Below, piece after piece: positions 1 through 8,982 of a stretch of 64,000 bases of DNA. Made by a program: the position numbers and the translations under genes. The notes below the pieces were generated by a model that saw nothing but the letters and a program-made list of their open reading frames with translations, searched no databases and was not told the DNA's origin. The stretch is from Prevotella scopos JCM 17725 (GTDB lineage: Bacteria > Bacteroidota > Bacteroidia > Bacteroidales > Bacteroidaceae): positions 1,116,001 to 1,180,000 of the forward strand of contig NZ_CP072389.1 in the NCBI RefSeq assembly GCF_018127785.1, read 5' to 3'. Within the stretch, counting starts at the first letter, position 1. Each line of letters starts with the position of its first letter.

Positions 1-890
1 TAAAAAGTCAGCGTACGACCGCCATTTCTCTCATAGAGCGTCACTTCAAGCTGCTTGTCTTCTGCAAGAGAAAACTGTTCGAGCGCAAACACAGTGTGTT
101 CACTACCCATGCCACGCACCTGCATCACCTGATGGTAGGCACGAAGTGGCTGAATCACCTGTTCTTGTATAGCGGTACGCTTTGCCATCTTCTTATCCAC
201 CACCTTAAAGGTGATAAAATCTACTGAGTACGGCATATTCGTGCCGTTTTCCATACGGGTGTGGAAATACAGCAAGCCGTTATGGGCATATAAGCCACGA
301 AGCAGGAACTTCATACCGAACTGCTGTGCACCAATGTGCTTAATGCTGCGTCTGTCATTCTGGTAGATGGTCTGCATCATCAACTTTACTAATACGGGCG
401 ACTCGTTGCCGAGTTCCTTAAAGTAAATATCAGAGCGATTGCTTGGCAGCCTGCCTTCTGTCGTAGAAAGAAAGTCCTTCATCTCTATGCTGAGCTTCTC
501 CGGCTCATCGGCATACTTTACATTGAAAGCATAGAAAGAGCCGTCCTCACAGATGACACTCATATTGGTTTCCGTCTCAAAGTCCTTCACCGAAGCCTTT
601 ACACGCAGTACGTTCTCTGCATCCTCCGCCTTTCCTGCGATGATATTCTGCGAACCTAAGTCTACATAGCGGATAGCAGAAGGGAAGATAAGATGCACAG
701 TCTTGTCAAAGGTAACGTCAAGACCATACGGCAGTACGACACGCCCTGTTGGAATGGCACGGCTCATACCTTGAAAGAGCTCTCCCGAAGTAAGCGGACG
801 GCTCGGTGTCAGACCATCATTGTCTTCCTGTGCTGTGGCTGTTGCTCCCACCATGGCAAGCATAGCCATTGATAAAATAATTTTCTTCAT
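1..890 (-). CDS. traN: TraN, conjugative transposon outer-membrane-associated protein (partial, C-terminus beyond window)
   Basis: The reading frame begins at the ATG at 890 and runs open to base 1, so the C-terminus lies outside the window. It starts with a signal peptide (MKKIILSMAMLAMVGATATA, then Q). The rest reads as a soluble beta-rich periplasmic protein with stretches such as GRVVLPYGLDVTFDKTVHL and ALEQFSLAEDKQLEV, typical of TraN of CTnDOT-like elements. TraN is a VirB9-like component of the mating-pore core. It lies 49 nt after traM in the same orientation as the whole tra operon, and is the last tra gene visible here. The family assignment is from position and sequence character; confidence is high. 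Confidence 0.9.
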   Translation of the reverse strand, partial: MKKIILSMAMLAMVGATATAQEDNDGLTPSRPLTSGELFQGMSRAIPTGRVVLPYGLDVTFDKTVHLIFPSAIRYVDLGSQNIIAGKAEDAENVLRVKASVKDFETETNMSVICEDGSFYAFNVKYADEPEKLSIEMKDFLSTTEGRLPSNRSDIYFKELGNESPVLVKLMMQTIYQNDRRSIKHIGAQQFGMKFLLRGLYAHNGLLYFHTRMENGTNMPYSVDFITFKVVDKKMAKRTAIQEQVIQPLRAYHQVMQVRGMGSEHTVFALEQFSLAEDKQLEVTLYERNGGRTLTF

Positions 891-939
891 TGTTCCTTTT
901 TTATTTGATGTTATTTTTTACTTATCATTTTTGATTGTT

Positions 940-2208
940 TTATTTGGACTGAACCAAGAAAAGGCGGTAGCCACCCTTAAGCGTTACCTTGACGGTGCGC
1001 AGTTTCTTCTGAAGCAGCTGACTTGCACCCTGCATCACCCCACGGGCAGCCTCTGAGATTATTTGGTCTTTGGCAGAGGAAGCGAAGGTAAAGGATGTTC
1101 CCATTGAACCACCTATGTTCGCCCCAACTTCCTTAAGCGCATTGATATCCTCCGAACCGGGTATATATACGCCCTCTTGTCCGTCCGTGTCGTACGCCGA
1201 GAGTTTGACGGCTATGATATGTCCGTCCACCTCTATGCTTTTGATAAGCAGGTGCATACGATTGCCTTCTATCTTGGCGACTGCTATGAGTCGGCTTTGA
1301 CGTGGGATGTGCAAGCCCTGCACTTTGGCACTTTCAAGCAGACGGAGTACGACATTGTCCCCCTCCTTGAGCGTGCTCGTTCTGTCCACTACGACTTTCA
1401 GCGTATTGCGCATTAAAGATGGAGAACTACTGGTAAGCGAATGGAAACCCAAGTTGCGAGCCTTTTTGCCGTATTCCTCCATAAAGTACACATCGCTCAT
1501 AGGTTGGTCAAGTGAAGATACTAACTGCCTACGCTCTGGCAGCACCTCCATTACAGGATTTTCCTTCTGCATGGTCTTGCCCTTAGTGGCTTCAGAGCCA
1601 CCTACAGTGTCTTCCGACTTCTCCTTTCCTGCCGTCAGACCATTATTGAGGGTAGGTGGAGTTGATGCTTTAGGAAGATACTTCGCTGCCATCTGATAGC
1701 TCTTTTCCATCAAGGCAAGCTGCCGTTTCTCTTCATTGTCCTCCTTAGTATCCTTTTGAGATAGTTCTTTCTTTAGATTATCAATCTCCGAGCGCAAGGC
1801 TTCACGCTCCTGCTCGTGTGGATCGGGAGCGTAAAAGGAGTTCAAGAGCCGATTATTCTCTTCATAGCGATGCATGGAGTTTTCTATCTTTGCCGTAGAA
1901 GCAGTCGTCTCTGCACGCTGTTCCTCTGATGGAGCAGTGTTCTGGGTGAAATAGTCCGATAGTCTGCCCATCTCCTCGCGGGTCTGTTCCTCCTCGTGTG
2001 CCTTGTCGCCTAATTCGTAGGCTTTGAGCTTGTTTTCAGTGAGCTTTTCTGTCGTTGCCTGCGGGATGCTGTCATTGAGTCCCTGCTCTGCTGTGATCTT
2101 ATCCTTGCCCGATGGTGCGAAGATAAACCACATCGAGAGGGCAAACAGCAGTCCTAATCCTCCGAAGACCAAGCCTTTCTTCATTTGTTCTTTCTGTTTA
2201 TTATCCAT
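940..2208 (-). CDS. traM: TraM, conjugative transposon mating-pore protein
   Basis: A 422-residue protein with a short cytoplasmic N-terminus, one membrane segment at about residues 12-30 (GLVFGGLGLLFALSMWFIF), a long charged, coiled-coil-prone middle (about 60-200) and a compact C-terminal domain (about 260-422) rich in small and hydrophobic residues. This bitopic layout resembles VirB10 and is that of TraM of Bacteroidales conjugative transposons. It probably spans the periplasm and links the inner-membrane complex to TraN. The start overlaps the end of traL by 8 nt, which points to translational coupling. Length and order (K-L-M-N) fit the CTnDOT operon. Confidence 0.92.
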   Translation of the reverse strand: MDNKQKEQMKKGLVFGGLGLLFALSMWFIFAPSGKDKITAEQGLNDSIPQATTEKLTENKLKAYELGDKAHEEEQTREEMGRLSDYFTQNTAPSEEQRAETTASTAKIENSMHRYEENNRLLNSFYAPDPHEQEREALRSEIDNLKKELSQKDTKEDNEEKRQLALMEKSYQMAAKYLPKASTPPTLNNGLTAGKEKSEDTVGGSEATKGKTMQKENPVMEVLPERRQLVSSLDQPMSDVYFMEEYGKKARNLGFHSLTSSSPSLMRNTLKVVVDRTSTLKEGDNVVLRLLESAKVQGLHIPRQSRLIAVAKIEGNRMHLLIKSIEVDGHIIAVKLSAYDTDGQEGVYIPGSEDINALKEVGANIGGSMGTSFTFASSAKDQIISEAARGVMQGASQLLQKKLRTVKVTLKGGYRLFLVQSK

Positions 2209-2503
2209 TTTCTTTGATTGTTTGATGATGTTGTAGATAAAAATTGCCGTGTAACTCTTGTAAAGTACTGTCTGTCCGTATCGGACTGTCCGTCAGCTTT
2301 CCCGTGGGGATGGGTAGTTTCTCCTTCTTTGGAGGAAGGAAAAACTGCGCTATCATCCAGAGCGAGCAGAGCAGATAGATGAAACTCAGCCCATAGACGA
2401 TTTCCTTTCTCTGCCTTATCGTGAGCCTTTCACACCGATGGCGGAGCCATAGGTGAAAGCGCAGATAGTGACGTGAGAGTAAAAAGTTTCTTTTCCTTGC
2501 CAT
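2201..2503 (-). CDS. traL: TraL, small conjugative transposon membrane protein
   Basis: A 100-residue protein with a very basic N-terminus (MARKRNFLLSRHYLRF) and one membrane segment at about residues 37-56 (GLSFIYLLCSLWMIAQFFL), followed by a short polar tail. Small size, single membrane span and placement between traK and traM identify it as TraL of the mating apparatus. Its molecular role is not well defined in the family. It begins 4 nt after the traK stop and overlaps traM by 8 nt. Confidence 0.85.
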   Translation of the reverse strand: MARKRNFLLSRHYLRFHLWLRHRCERLTIRQRKEIVYGLSFIYLLCSLWMIAQFFLPPKKEKLPIPTGKLTDSPIRTDSTLQELHGNFYLQHHQTIKENG

Positions 2504-2507
2504 AGCC

Positions 2508-3131
2508 TTATCGTTTATAAGTCTGTATGTCTCTGTTCTCCTTAACGAGGAAGTTCTCCATCAGGAAGCCTTGTGGGTTGTTATCCGAACGGACAGAGTT
2601 CTGCAGCGTGCAGGTCGTAACAAGACTGCGCTCTGTAACGTTGCTCTGACGGACGATAAACTCCCTTGCATAGGTTGTTACCGCATAAGGGTAAGTATTA
2701 AAGTTACAGTGGATAGAGTCCACCTCTATGCGCTGATTGACATTACCCGATATGGCACGGTTATAATAGCCCTTCTCTGCCAAGTCTTTGTAATAGTTGA
2801 AAGCCGACTTGTCACACAGCACAAAGGCACGCTCCATGTTCTTTTCGATGGCATCCTTGTCGGGTGCGATAGTGAAGAACAGCTCATGGAAACGACGTAC
2901 ATGCTCCCTTGCCTCTACAGGGCGGTTACGGCTTGCATCCTGACTGAGGGCAAGCATGAGCGACTTTCCCTGGTCAAGCACATAGATTTTCTCCCTCTGC
3001 TCCTTAGCGAAGCTGTACGAGGCATAGACGGCATAACCACTTACTGCCACGCAGACGATGGCAAAGACAAAGGCATAGAGTCTTATCTGTCTGAATGAGG
3101 TCTCGATATTACCAAGTGATTTGAATTCCAT
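2508..3131 (-). CDS. traK: TraK, conjugative transposon VirB8-like protein
   Basis: A 207-residue protein with an N-terminal membrane segment at about residues 17-36 (RLYAFVFAIVCVAVSGYAVY) followed by a periplasmic domain with an alternating alpha/beta pattern. The stretches FKSLGNIETSFRQIRLYAFV and EREHVRRFHELFF-like helices are characteristic of TraK. It is thought to act like VirB8 in assembling the inner-membrane part of the pore. It lies 45 nt downstream of traJ and 4 nt upstream of traL. Confidence 0.92.
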   Translation of the reverse strand: MEFKSLGNIETSFRQIRLYAFVFAIVCVAVSGYAVYASYSFAKEQREKIYVLDQGKSLMLALSQDASRNRPVEAREHVRRFHELFFTIAPDKDAIEKNMERAFVLCDKSAFNYYKDLAEKGYYNRAISGNVNQRIEVDSIHCNFNTYPYAVTTYAREFIVRQSNVTERSLVTTCTLQNSVRSDNNPQGFLMENFLVKENRDIQTYKR

Positions 3132-3176
3132 TTTTCTTTTATATCTGTTGATTAATTAAGCATAGTTGTTCGATTT

Positions 3177-4214
3177 CTATTTTCCTTTGAGCAGTGCACC
3201 CTTGATACGTCCACCGACATTTCCCACAGCAGCACCTGCGCCAGCCATAGCAGCCTTGCCACCAGTATATGCGCCTTGCGCACCATGCTGTGCTGTCTGG
3301 TTGACATTACGACCGTATGAGCCGATACCACCTCCAGCTTCAATAATCCAGCCTGCCACGGTAGGTACACAGAAGTAGCCTACAATACCGATAAGGAAGA
3401 AGACGATGTAGTACCACGTCCCCGAATCAGGTAGGTAGTTAGGGTCACTGAGTGCTTCGATATCCTTCTCTATCATCAGCACCTGTATTTTAGTAAGCAA
3501 TGCCGTAAGAATAGAGCTGACAGGCAGCCACAGGTAGACAGAGATATAGCGTGAGAACCAAGCCGTGAGCGAACCCGACAACCCGTCCCATACGGCAATG
3601 CCGAAGACTATCGGACCGAGGATGGAAAGGACGATGAGCATGAACGTGCGCAGCGTGTCGATGATAAGTCCTGCGGCATGGAATAGAAGTTCTAAAAGGT
3701 CGTGTACCATCTTCATAATCCATTGCTTGGTCTGATAGGCAGCGCGCTCGGCATACATACCCGCTATCGTCACGGCATCTTCAGGTCCGATGATACCCAT
3801 TTCCTCTATCTTCTCATCGAACTTCTCGTTGGAAACAAGGTAGGCTGTTTCAGGATTTCTAAGGTAGGCTTCCTCTTGCAACTTGTCTCGCTTGGCAGTA
3901 AGCTCAGCAAGGTTTCCCTCCTGCTGGTGTACCATCATCTCCGTTCCCTGCACTACGGGCGAGAGAACGGCATTCATCGTACCCAGTACGACTGTCGGAA
4001 AGAACATTATACAAAAGCCTAAGACAAAAGGTCGGAGAAGTGGGAAAACATCTATCGCCTCGGCACGGGCAATGGAAGCCCATACCCGAAGGGCAATATA
4101 AAAGAGTGCACCCAAGCCTGCAATGCCTTTGGCAATACCCGTCATCTGGGCACAGAGCGGCATCATCTCATCATAGGTTGAGCGTAGCAGCTCATGTAAA
4201 CTGGCAAAATCCAT
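3177..4214 (-). CDS. traJ: TraJ, polytopic conjugative transfer protein
   Basis: A polytopic membrane protein of about 345 residues with several strongly hydrophobic segments (for instance GLGALFYIALRVWASI, LGFCIMFFPTVVLGTM, FMLIVLSILGPIVFGIAVWDG and YYIVFFLIGIVGYFCV) and a Gly/Ala-rich tail. This is typical of TraJ, a VirB6-like inner-membrane component. The open frame extends two codons upstream to a TTG at 4220, but the ATG at 4214 (MDFASLHELL) is the more natural start and is used here. traI ends 56 nt upstream and traK follows. Confidence 0.92.
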   Translation of the reverse strand: MDFASLHELLRSTYDEMMPLCAQMTGIAKGIAGLGALFYIALRVWASIARAEAIDVFPLLRPFVLGFCIMFFPTVVLGTMNAVLSPVVQGTEMMVHQQEGNLAELTAKRDKLQEEAYLRNPETAYLVSNEKFDEKIEEMGIIGPEDAVTIAGMYAERAAYQTKQWIMKMVHDLLELLFHAAGLIIDTLRTFMLIVLSILGPIVFGIAVWDGLSGSLTAWFSRYISVYLWLPVSSILTALLTKIQVLMIEKDIEALSDPNYLPDSGTWYYIVFFLIGIVGYFCVPTVAGWIIEAGGGIGSYGRNVNQTAQHGAQGAYTGGKAAMAGAGAAVGNVGGRIKGALLKGK

Positions 4215-4269
4215 AAGCAAAAGTGTGTTTTATGAAAGTTCTTTCAAGTTCTTTTTTTAGTCTGTGGAT

Positions 4270-4899
4270 TTACCAATACCTACTTGCCGTATTACCATAG
4301 AGCGCCTTAACAGAGGCAAGATCGTTCTTCTCCCTTGCACGCACATAGCTCACGGATATGTTTTTCCTTGTGTAGTAGGATACAAGCGAGCGGTTTTCCC
4401 TCAGCGTGGTATAAATACGGTCGATGGCCTGCATTCGTTCATGGTCGTTCATCGAGAAAACATTACTCTTGACAATAGACTTTAGTTCCTTGAGACTCTC
4501 ACCGCTCTGCTCCAGAAGCTTGGCATAGCCCGAAGCCATCGCCGCGAGTTCTGAAGGACGGAAGTTCTTGTCCGAAAGCATCTTCTTATACGAGGTGACG
4601 TAAATCTCTGAGATGTCGCCCACCATCAGGATGCACTCCTTGACCTTGTAGGCATCGCCGATGAGGTTGTTCACCTTCTTCAGGGCATCGTAATACTTCT
4701 TGGTGTCGTTGTAGAGTTTCTCCACCTCCTTAAAACCGTCAAGGGTGTTTTTCACTGTCTTCGAAGCTGTTGCTATCTCCTTAACCGAATTAACGATGTT
4801 GCCGGCAAAATTGCCAGGGTCGGTTACTACCCACTGTGCGTGGGCTTTGGGAACAGAAAGGCTCAATCCTAAGAGAGCCATGAAAATGTACTTTTTCAT
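4270..4899 (-). CDS. traI: TraI, conjugative transposon DUF4141 protein
   Basis: A 209-residue secreted protein. The signal peptide (MKKYIFMALLGLSLSVPKAHA) is followed by QWVVTDPGNFAGNIVNSVK, a motif seen at the N-terminus of DUF4141 / TraI proteins. The mature part is almost entirely helical (about 35-190), resembling VirB5/TrbJ-like periplasmic helical-bundle proteins. It lies between traG and traJ, the usual place in CTnDOT-type operons (traH is not evident as a separate gene here). The role in pilus or pore assembly is inferred from the family. Confidence 0.9.
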   Translation of the reverse strand: MKKYIFMALLGLSLSVPKAHAQWVVTDPGNFAGNIVNSVKEIATASKTVKNTLDGFKEVEKLYNDTKKYYDALKKVNNLIGDAYKVKECILMVGDISEIYVTSYKKMLSDKNFRPSELAAMASGYAKLLEQSGESLKELKSIVKSNVFSMNDHERMQAIDRIYTTLRENRSLVSYYTRKNISVSYVRAREKNDLASVKALYGNTASRYW

Positions 4900-4926
4900 T
4901 GTTACTATAGTTTTGATGGTTTGTAC

Positions 4927-7440
4927 TTATTTCTTTTTGTGGTTTCTTTTCTCTATGGCAAGCTGACGGATAGCCGTTTCGATATCTCCACCGAGCTGTG
5001 CCGCCCTGTTCATCACCTCCACCTTCTCGGTTTCCTCCGTGGTGTAGGTCAGGTATTCCTCCATGCTTACTTCCGTAGCATAGACGGCACTCTGCATACC
5101 ACCCAACCCTATCCACACTTCCTTGTAGAGTCGGTTCGGGTCGTTGTTCTGATTGATGGAGAGTATCTGGCTTTTTTCCTTTTCAGACAAGCCGAGCATC
5201 GCCTGTATGCCGTCGAACTTGGTCATGTACTTGCGCTGGTCGAGCAGTATCTTGCAGTCAGAGTTGTTGATGATGCTCTCCTTGACGATGGGTGACTGGA
5301 TGATGTCGTCCACCTCCTGCGTTACGACAATGGCTTCTCCGAAATATTTTCTCACCGTCTTATAGAGATACTTGATGTAGTCTGCCATGTTTGCCGAAGC
5401 AATGGCTTTCCACGCTTCCTCAATGAGTATCATCTTGCGGATACCCTTTAATCGGCGCATCTTGTTGATGAAGGCTTCCATGATGATAATCGTTACCACA
5501 GGGAAAAGGTCTTTGTTGTCCTTCACTTGGTCAATTTCAAAGACGATGAAGCGTTTAGAGAGTAGATCGATGTTCTTGTCCGAGTTCAGCAGGAAATCAT
5601 ATCGACCACCACGATAGTATTGCTTCAATGTCGTTAAGAGGTTGTTGATATTGAAGTCCGAGAGCGTTACCTTGATGTCACGCTTTTCCATATCCTTGCG
5701 GTACACGTCCCGTAGATACTCATAGAAGGTATTAAAACAGGGTATAACGCTGTGGTCTGCACATATCAACTCGATATAGGAGTTTACAGCAGAACCAAGT
5801 TCACCAGCCTCGGTCTTAGTGATATGCTCATCTGCACTTTTCCAAAGTGTAAGCAGCAGCGTGCAGATACTCTCCCTTTTCTCTACATCGAAGAAGTAAT
5901 CATCCGTATAAAAAGGGTTGAAAGATATCGGACTTTCATTGGTATAGGTGAAATACACACCGTCCTCACCTTTGGTCTTGCGGTGGATAAGTTCACACAA
6001 GCCTTGATATGAGTTACCCGTATCGACCAAGAGGACGTGCGCCCCCTGCTCGTAATACTGACGTACCATGTGGTTGGTGAAGAAAGACTTGCCGCTACCC
6101 GAAGGTCCCAAGATAAACTTGTTACGGTTAGTGATAACTCCCTTTTTCATCGGCAAATCCGATATATCCAAGTGGACGGGCTTTCCTGAAAGGCGGTCTG
6201 CCATCTTGATACCGAAGGGAGAGAGTGAGTCCTTATAGTTCGTCTCTGCCGTAAAGAAACAGAGGGCAGGCTCGATGAAAGTATAAAATGACTCTTCTGC
6301 AGGAAAGTCTGCCGCATTGCCGGGAATACCCGCCCAGTAGAGCGTTGCCGCATCAATGGTATTGTGGCGAGGGTGGCATTCCATAAGAGCAAGTGCAGAG
6401 CCCACGTCATTCTTGATCTGGCGAAGTTCTTCCTTATCGCTGCTCCATGCCAATACATTGAAGTGGGCACGGATAGAGGTTAGTCCCTGTGAGTGGGCAA
6501 TATTGAGATACTCCTGTATCCATTCCTCATTGATTTGGTTGCTACGGCTGTAGCGTGCCAGTGAGTGCATATTTCTTGCCTGCTTCTCAAAGCGTTCCAG
6601 ATTGGCGTCGCTATCCTCAATGAAGAGATACTGGTTATAGATATGGTTGCACGGCAGCATCAAGCCCACGGGAGAGGCAAAGGAAAGACGGCAGTCACTT
6701 CGGTCGGTCGATAATCGCTCGTATCGGCTGTCCGTGCTGACTGTTGTAGGCAGGTCGTCCGTGTCGGAGAGTGTATGCAGACAAAGCATATTGTCGCCCA
6801 CACGCACAAGGTCTGCGCCCAAGCGGATGTCCTCCAACGAGGCGTGTCCTTCTTCCGAGAGGGAGAAATAACGATCCAAGAGACCGCCTTTTTCCTTTGT
6901 ACCTATCAATTCCTCTTCTGTCATGCGGACAATTCTTATTTGCTCGGTATCGTTGATGATACGCTCGAACTGGTCTACGGCTTCCATAAACTTCATCACT
7001 TCGTCCTTGTTGGTGATTTCCTTAGGCAGCAGGTGTCCACGGCAGAGCGAAGAGAAATTGCTTTGCAGCGCCATACGCTGCTTGTTGGTCTTGGTAAGGA
7101 AGAGATAGACTGAGTGGTGGAGATACGGACGCTCATTGAAGTGCCGCTCAGAGGAACGGGCAAGGAAGCTCAGTCCGCCATCGGAGAGCTTTCCTTGATA
7201 GTCTTCCTTAATGAACCAGTCCTGCTTGTGTACGATGCTGTAATTGGGTAGCACTTTTATAGCCTTATGCCAAGCAGAGTGCATTGCTTCGTATTCTGTA
7301 GAAGTGACGGTGAAGAGTTCTGGCAGTTCCACACGGAAAGCAACCGTAATGTCTGCATCTTTGCTCACCATACAGCCCTGCTCTACGGAGAGCAGTGGAA
7401 ACTTCGACTCCAAGATGGTTATCTTGCTTTTATTTCTCAT
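4927..7440 (-). CDS. traG: TraG, VirB4-family conjugation ATPase
   Basis: An 837-residue cytoplasmic ATPase that powers assembly and substrate movement through the mating pore. The Walker A motif GPSGSGKSFF lies at about residues 442-451 and Walker B MILIEEAWKAIA at about 690. The N-terminal 400 residues form the VirB4 N-terminal domain, and VVTQEVDDII and SDCKILLDQRKYM follow Walker B as in other VirB4/TraG proteins. The full expected length is present with no frame breaks. It overlaps traF by 4 nt, indicating coupled translation. In this nomenclature TraG is VirB4-like; the coupling protein is MobC. Confidence 0.95.
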   Translation of the reverse strand: MRNKSKITILESKFPLLSVEQGCMVSKDADITVAFRVELPELFTVTSTEYEAMHSAWHKAIKVLPNYSIVHKQDWFIKEDYQGKLSDGGLSFLARSSERHFNERPYLHHSVYLFLTKTNKQRMALQSNFSSLCRGHLLPKEITNKDEVMKFMEAVDQFERIINDTEQIRIVRMTEEELIGTKEKGGLLDRYFSLSEEGHASLEDIRLGADLVRVGDNMLCLHTLSDTDDLPTTVSTDSRYERLSTDRSDCRLSFASPVGLMLPCNHIYNQYLFIEDSDANLERFEKQARNMHSLARYSRSNQINEEWIQEYLNIAHSQGLTSIRAHFNVLAWSSDKEELRQIKNDVGSALALMECHPRHNTIDAATLYWAGIPGNAADFPAEESFYTFIEPALCFFTAETNYKDSLSPFGIKMADRLSGKPVHLDISDLPMKKGVITNRNKFILGPSGSGKSFFTNHMVRQYYEQGAHVLLVDTGNSYQGLCELIHRKTKGEDGVYFTYTNESPISFNPFYTDDYFFDVEKRESICTLLLTLWKSADEHITKTEAGELGSAVNSYIELICADHSVIPCFNTFYEYLRDVYRKDMEKRDIKVTLSDFNINNLLTTLKQYYRGGRYDFLLNSDKNIDLLSKRFIVFEIDQVKDNKDLFPVVTIIIMEAFINKMRRLKGIRKMILIEEAWKAIASANMADYIKYLYKTVRKYFGEAIVVTQEVDDIIQSPIVKESIINNSDCKILLDQRKYMTKFDGIQAMLGLSEKEKSQILSINQNNDPNRLYKEVWIGLGGMQSAVYATEVSMEEYLTYTTEETEKVEVMNRAAQLGGDIETAIRQLAIEKRNHKKK

Positions 7441-7772
7441 TTCTTCGCTTTCTTTGGTTGAAGGTTACGAATAAGGTGGCAGACCGTACGGCGGTTTACA
7501 AGGTAGCGTGGATGCATACGCACTGCTCCTTTCTTCATCAGCCCATATTGCCCGTACTTTCTATTCATGGTGAACGTTTGCCATACCACAAGGCTGGCAC
7601 CCACTACGCCTATGACCAGACAGGTAATTTGGCTGACTCCACAGAGATAGAGAATGACCACAAGAATGAAGACTGCCAGCAGCCCTCCTGCAAAGAGGAA
7701 GAGATACTGTGCCTTTAAGCCCTTGAACTCTACCGTCCGGCCTACACCTTTGTTGATTTCAAATGCAGCCAT
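7437..7772 (-). CDS. traF: TraF, DUF4133 conjugative transfer membrane protein
   Basis: A 111-residue protein beginning MAAFEINKGVGRTVEFKGLK, with two closely spaced membrane segments at about residues 25-65 (LFLFAGGLLAVFILVVILYL and ITCLVIGVVGASLVVW) and a basic C-terminus. The N-terminal motif F-I-N-K-G-G/V-x-R-x-V-E-F-K-G-L is the hallmark of DUF4133/TraF. It resembles VirB3-type proteins encoded just before a VirB4 ATPase. It lies 4 nt after traE and overlaps traG by 4 nt. Confidence 0.92.
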   Translation of the reverse strand: MAAFEINKGVGRTVEFKGLKAQYLFLFAGGLLAVFILVVILYLCGVSQITCLVIGVVGASLVVWQTFTMNRKYGQYGLMKKGAVRMHPRYLVNRRTVCHLIRNLQPKKAKK

Positions 7773-7776
7773 CGCC

Positions 7777-8055
7777 TTACAGGAAGAAACTTCTCAAGAT
7801 AGTGGCAGCCACAATGAGGAAGATACATGCACCGAACCAAGAGGCTGCGGTCTTGCTCGTATCGGGGTCACCACTTGAGAACTTGTTGTACACTTTAATG
7901 CCTCCAATCAACCCCACTACCGCCCCTACGGCATAAATGAGTTTCGTGCCGGGATCGAAGTAGGAGGTTACCATTTTCGTTGCTTCATTGATTCCGGCAA
8001 TGCCGTTGCCTTGTGCGTATGCCCCTATGGTGGCAGTCATCAGCAGGAGCATCAT
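7777..8055 (-). CDS. traE: TraE, DUF4134 VirB2-like protein (start uncertain, possible frameshift)
   Basis: A 92-residue product with GNGIAGINEATKMVTSYFDP followed by two membrane segments, the canonical core of DUF4134/TraE. The family looks like a pilin- or VirB2-type small membrane protein. The annotated start (ATG ATG at 8055) gives a signal peptide lacking its basic N-terminus. An upstream ATG at 8075 begins MNKK but is one base out of frame. The run of six A residues (8064-8069, read on the minus strand) would restore a perfect signal peptide (MNKKITLMMLLLMTATIGA) if it held seven. The gene may start at 8055 or 8052, or carry a frameshift or base-calling error. Downstream genes are intact. 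Confidence 0.85.
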   Translation of the reverse strand: MMLLLMTATIGAYAQGNGIAGINEATKMVTSYFDPGTKLIYAVGAVVGLIGGIKVYNKFSSGDPDTSKTAASWFGACIFLIVAATILRSFFL

Positions 8056-8208
8056 CAGTGTAATTTTTTGTTCATTTGTATATTATAATTTTAAGTGTGA
8101 TAAAATTGCTTGTTCTTAAAAGGAAGGGGAAAGAAAGGCACATTTTTATGTGGAAACCATGTAGCTGTTAATGAGCCGTTTTCTTTTCCCGCTTCCATCG
8201 TTGATTGT

Positions 8209-8982
8209 TTACAGATAATATGAAAGAGGCTTGTCGTCGTCATTATCATCGGATGAAGTGTCAGAAGCGCTTGAATCTGCCGGTATTGAGTTTTGAGAAA
8301 ACGACATTGCTTGTTGCTCGCTTTGTTCTTCCGCTTTACGGATTTTCTCCAATAGCGAAGTTTGCTCACCCTGCATCTTGGCGATGTTCTCCTTGTACTT
8401 ATCCAATAGCTCTGAGTCTTGAAGCTGCCGAATGGTCTCTTTGACTTCTTTCTCATCAGCCTCCTCACAGTTCTTTGCCCATTTTTGCAGGCGGACTAAG
8501 TCACGTGCGAGGACGGACTGCCCTGACATCTCGGTTTCGTCCGATGTGGACTCAATGGGCAGAATTAATTCCTCACGGGCGACCTCATTCTCATCAACTC
8601 GCTCCATCTCAAAATCAACGTCCATCTCGTTGTCCCCTTCCTTCATGTCCTCTTTCTTTTCGGAGTTCTGAGGTGCAAAATTATTACTATTCTGCTCTGA
8701 ATTTTCAGATGAAGAAGCAGAGGGAACTTGTGGGATAATAGGGGAAATGGAACGGCTTTTGCCAATCAGTACAAACTCGGCTTGATCTTCTTTTCCTTCT
8801 CCTTTTTGTCCGTCTTTTTCCTTCGTCGCTTCATTCTCCTTAGTCTGCTCATTGCCCTTTTTATTTTTCTTGATAAGGATGCCATACGGAGAAACATACC
8901 GCATATAGAAGTACAGGATACCCAGCATTATCCAAATGGTGATGAGTATCAGTATAAAACTGAAAAGTATTGTTTCCATCAT
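8209..8982 (-). CDS. traD: TraD-like conjugal transfer protein (DUF4122-type)
   Basis: A 257-residue protein with one N-terminal membrane segment (about residues 4-27, ILFSFILILITIWIMLGILY) followed by YMRYVSPYGILIKKNKKGNE, a motif I associate with DUF4122/TraD of Bacteroidales conjugative transposons. The remainder is very acidic and low-complexity (runs of E, D, S and Q), then a short helical region (about 165-225). This TraD is not the F-plasmid coupling protein. It overlaps traB by 4 nt. A 153-nt gap follows before traE. Function is unknown; the name rests on position and the N-terminal motif. Confidence 0.7.
   Translation of the reverse strand: MMETILFSFILILITIWIMLGILYFYMRYVSPYGILIKKNKKGNEQTKENEATKEKDGQKGEGKEDQAEFVLIGKSRSISPIIPQVPSASSSENSEQNSNNFAPQNSEKKEDMKEGDNEMDVDFEMERVDENEVAREELILPIESTSDETEMSGQSVLARDLVRLQKWAKNCEEADEKEVKETIRQLQDSELLDKYKENIAKMQGEQTSLLEKIRKAEEQSEQQAMSFSQNSIPADSSASDTSSDDNDDDKPLSYYL

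Noticed and set aside
8091..8468. A 125-codon minus-strand open frame overlapping the traD-like gene
   Set aside because: It overlaps the acidic low-complexity end of the traD-like gene in another frame and looks like a shadow; the gap 8056-8208 otherwise holds nothing I recognise.
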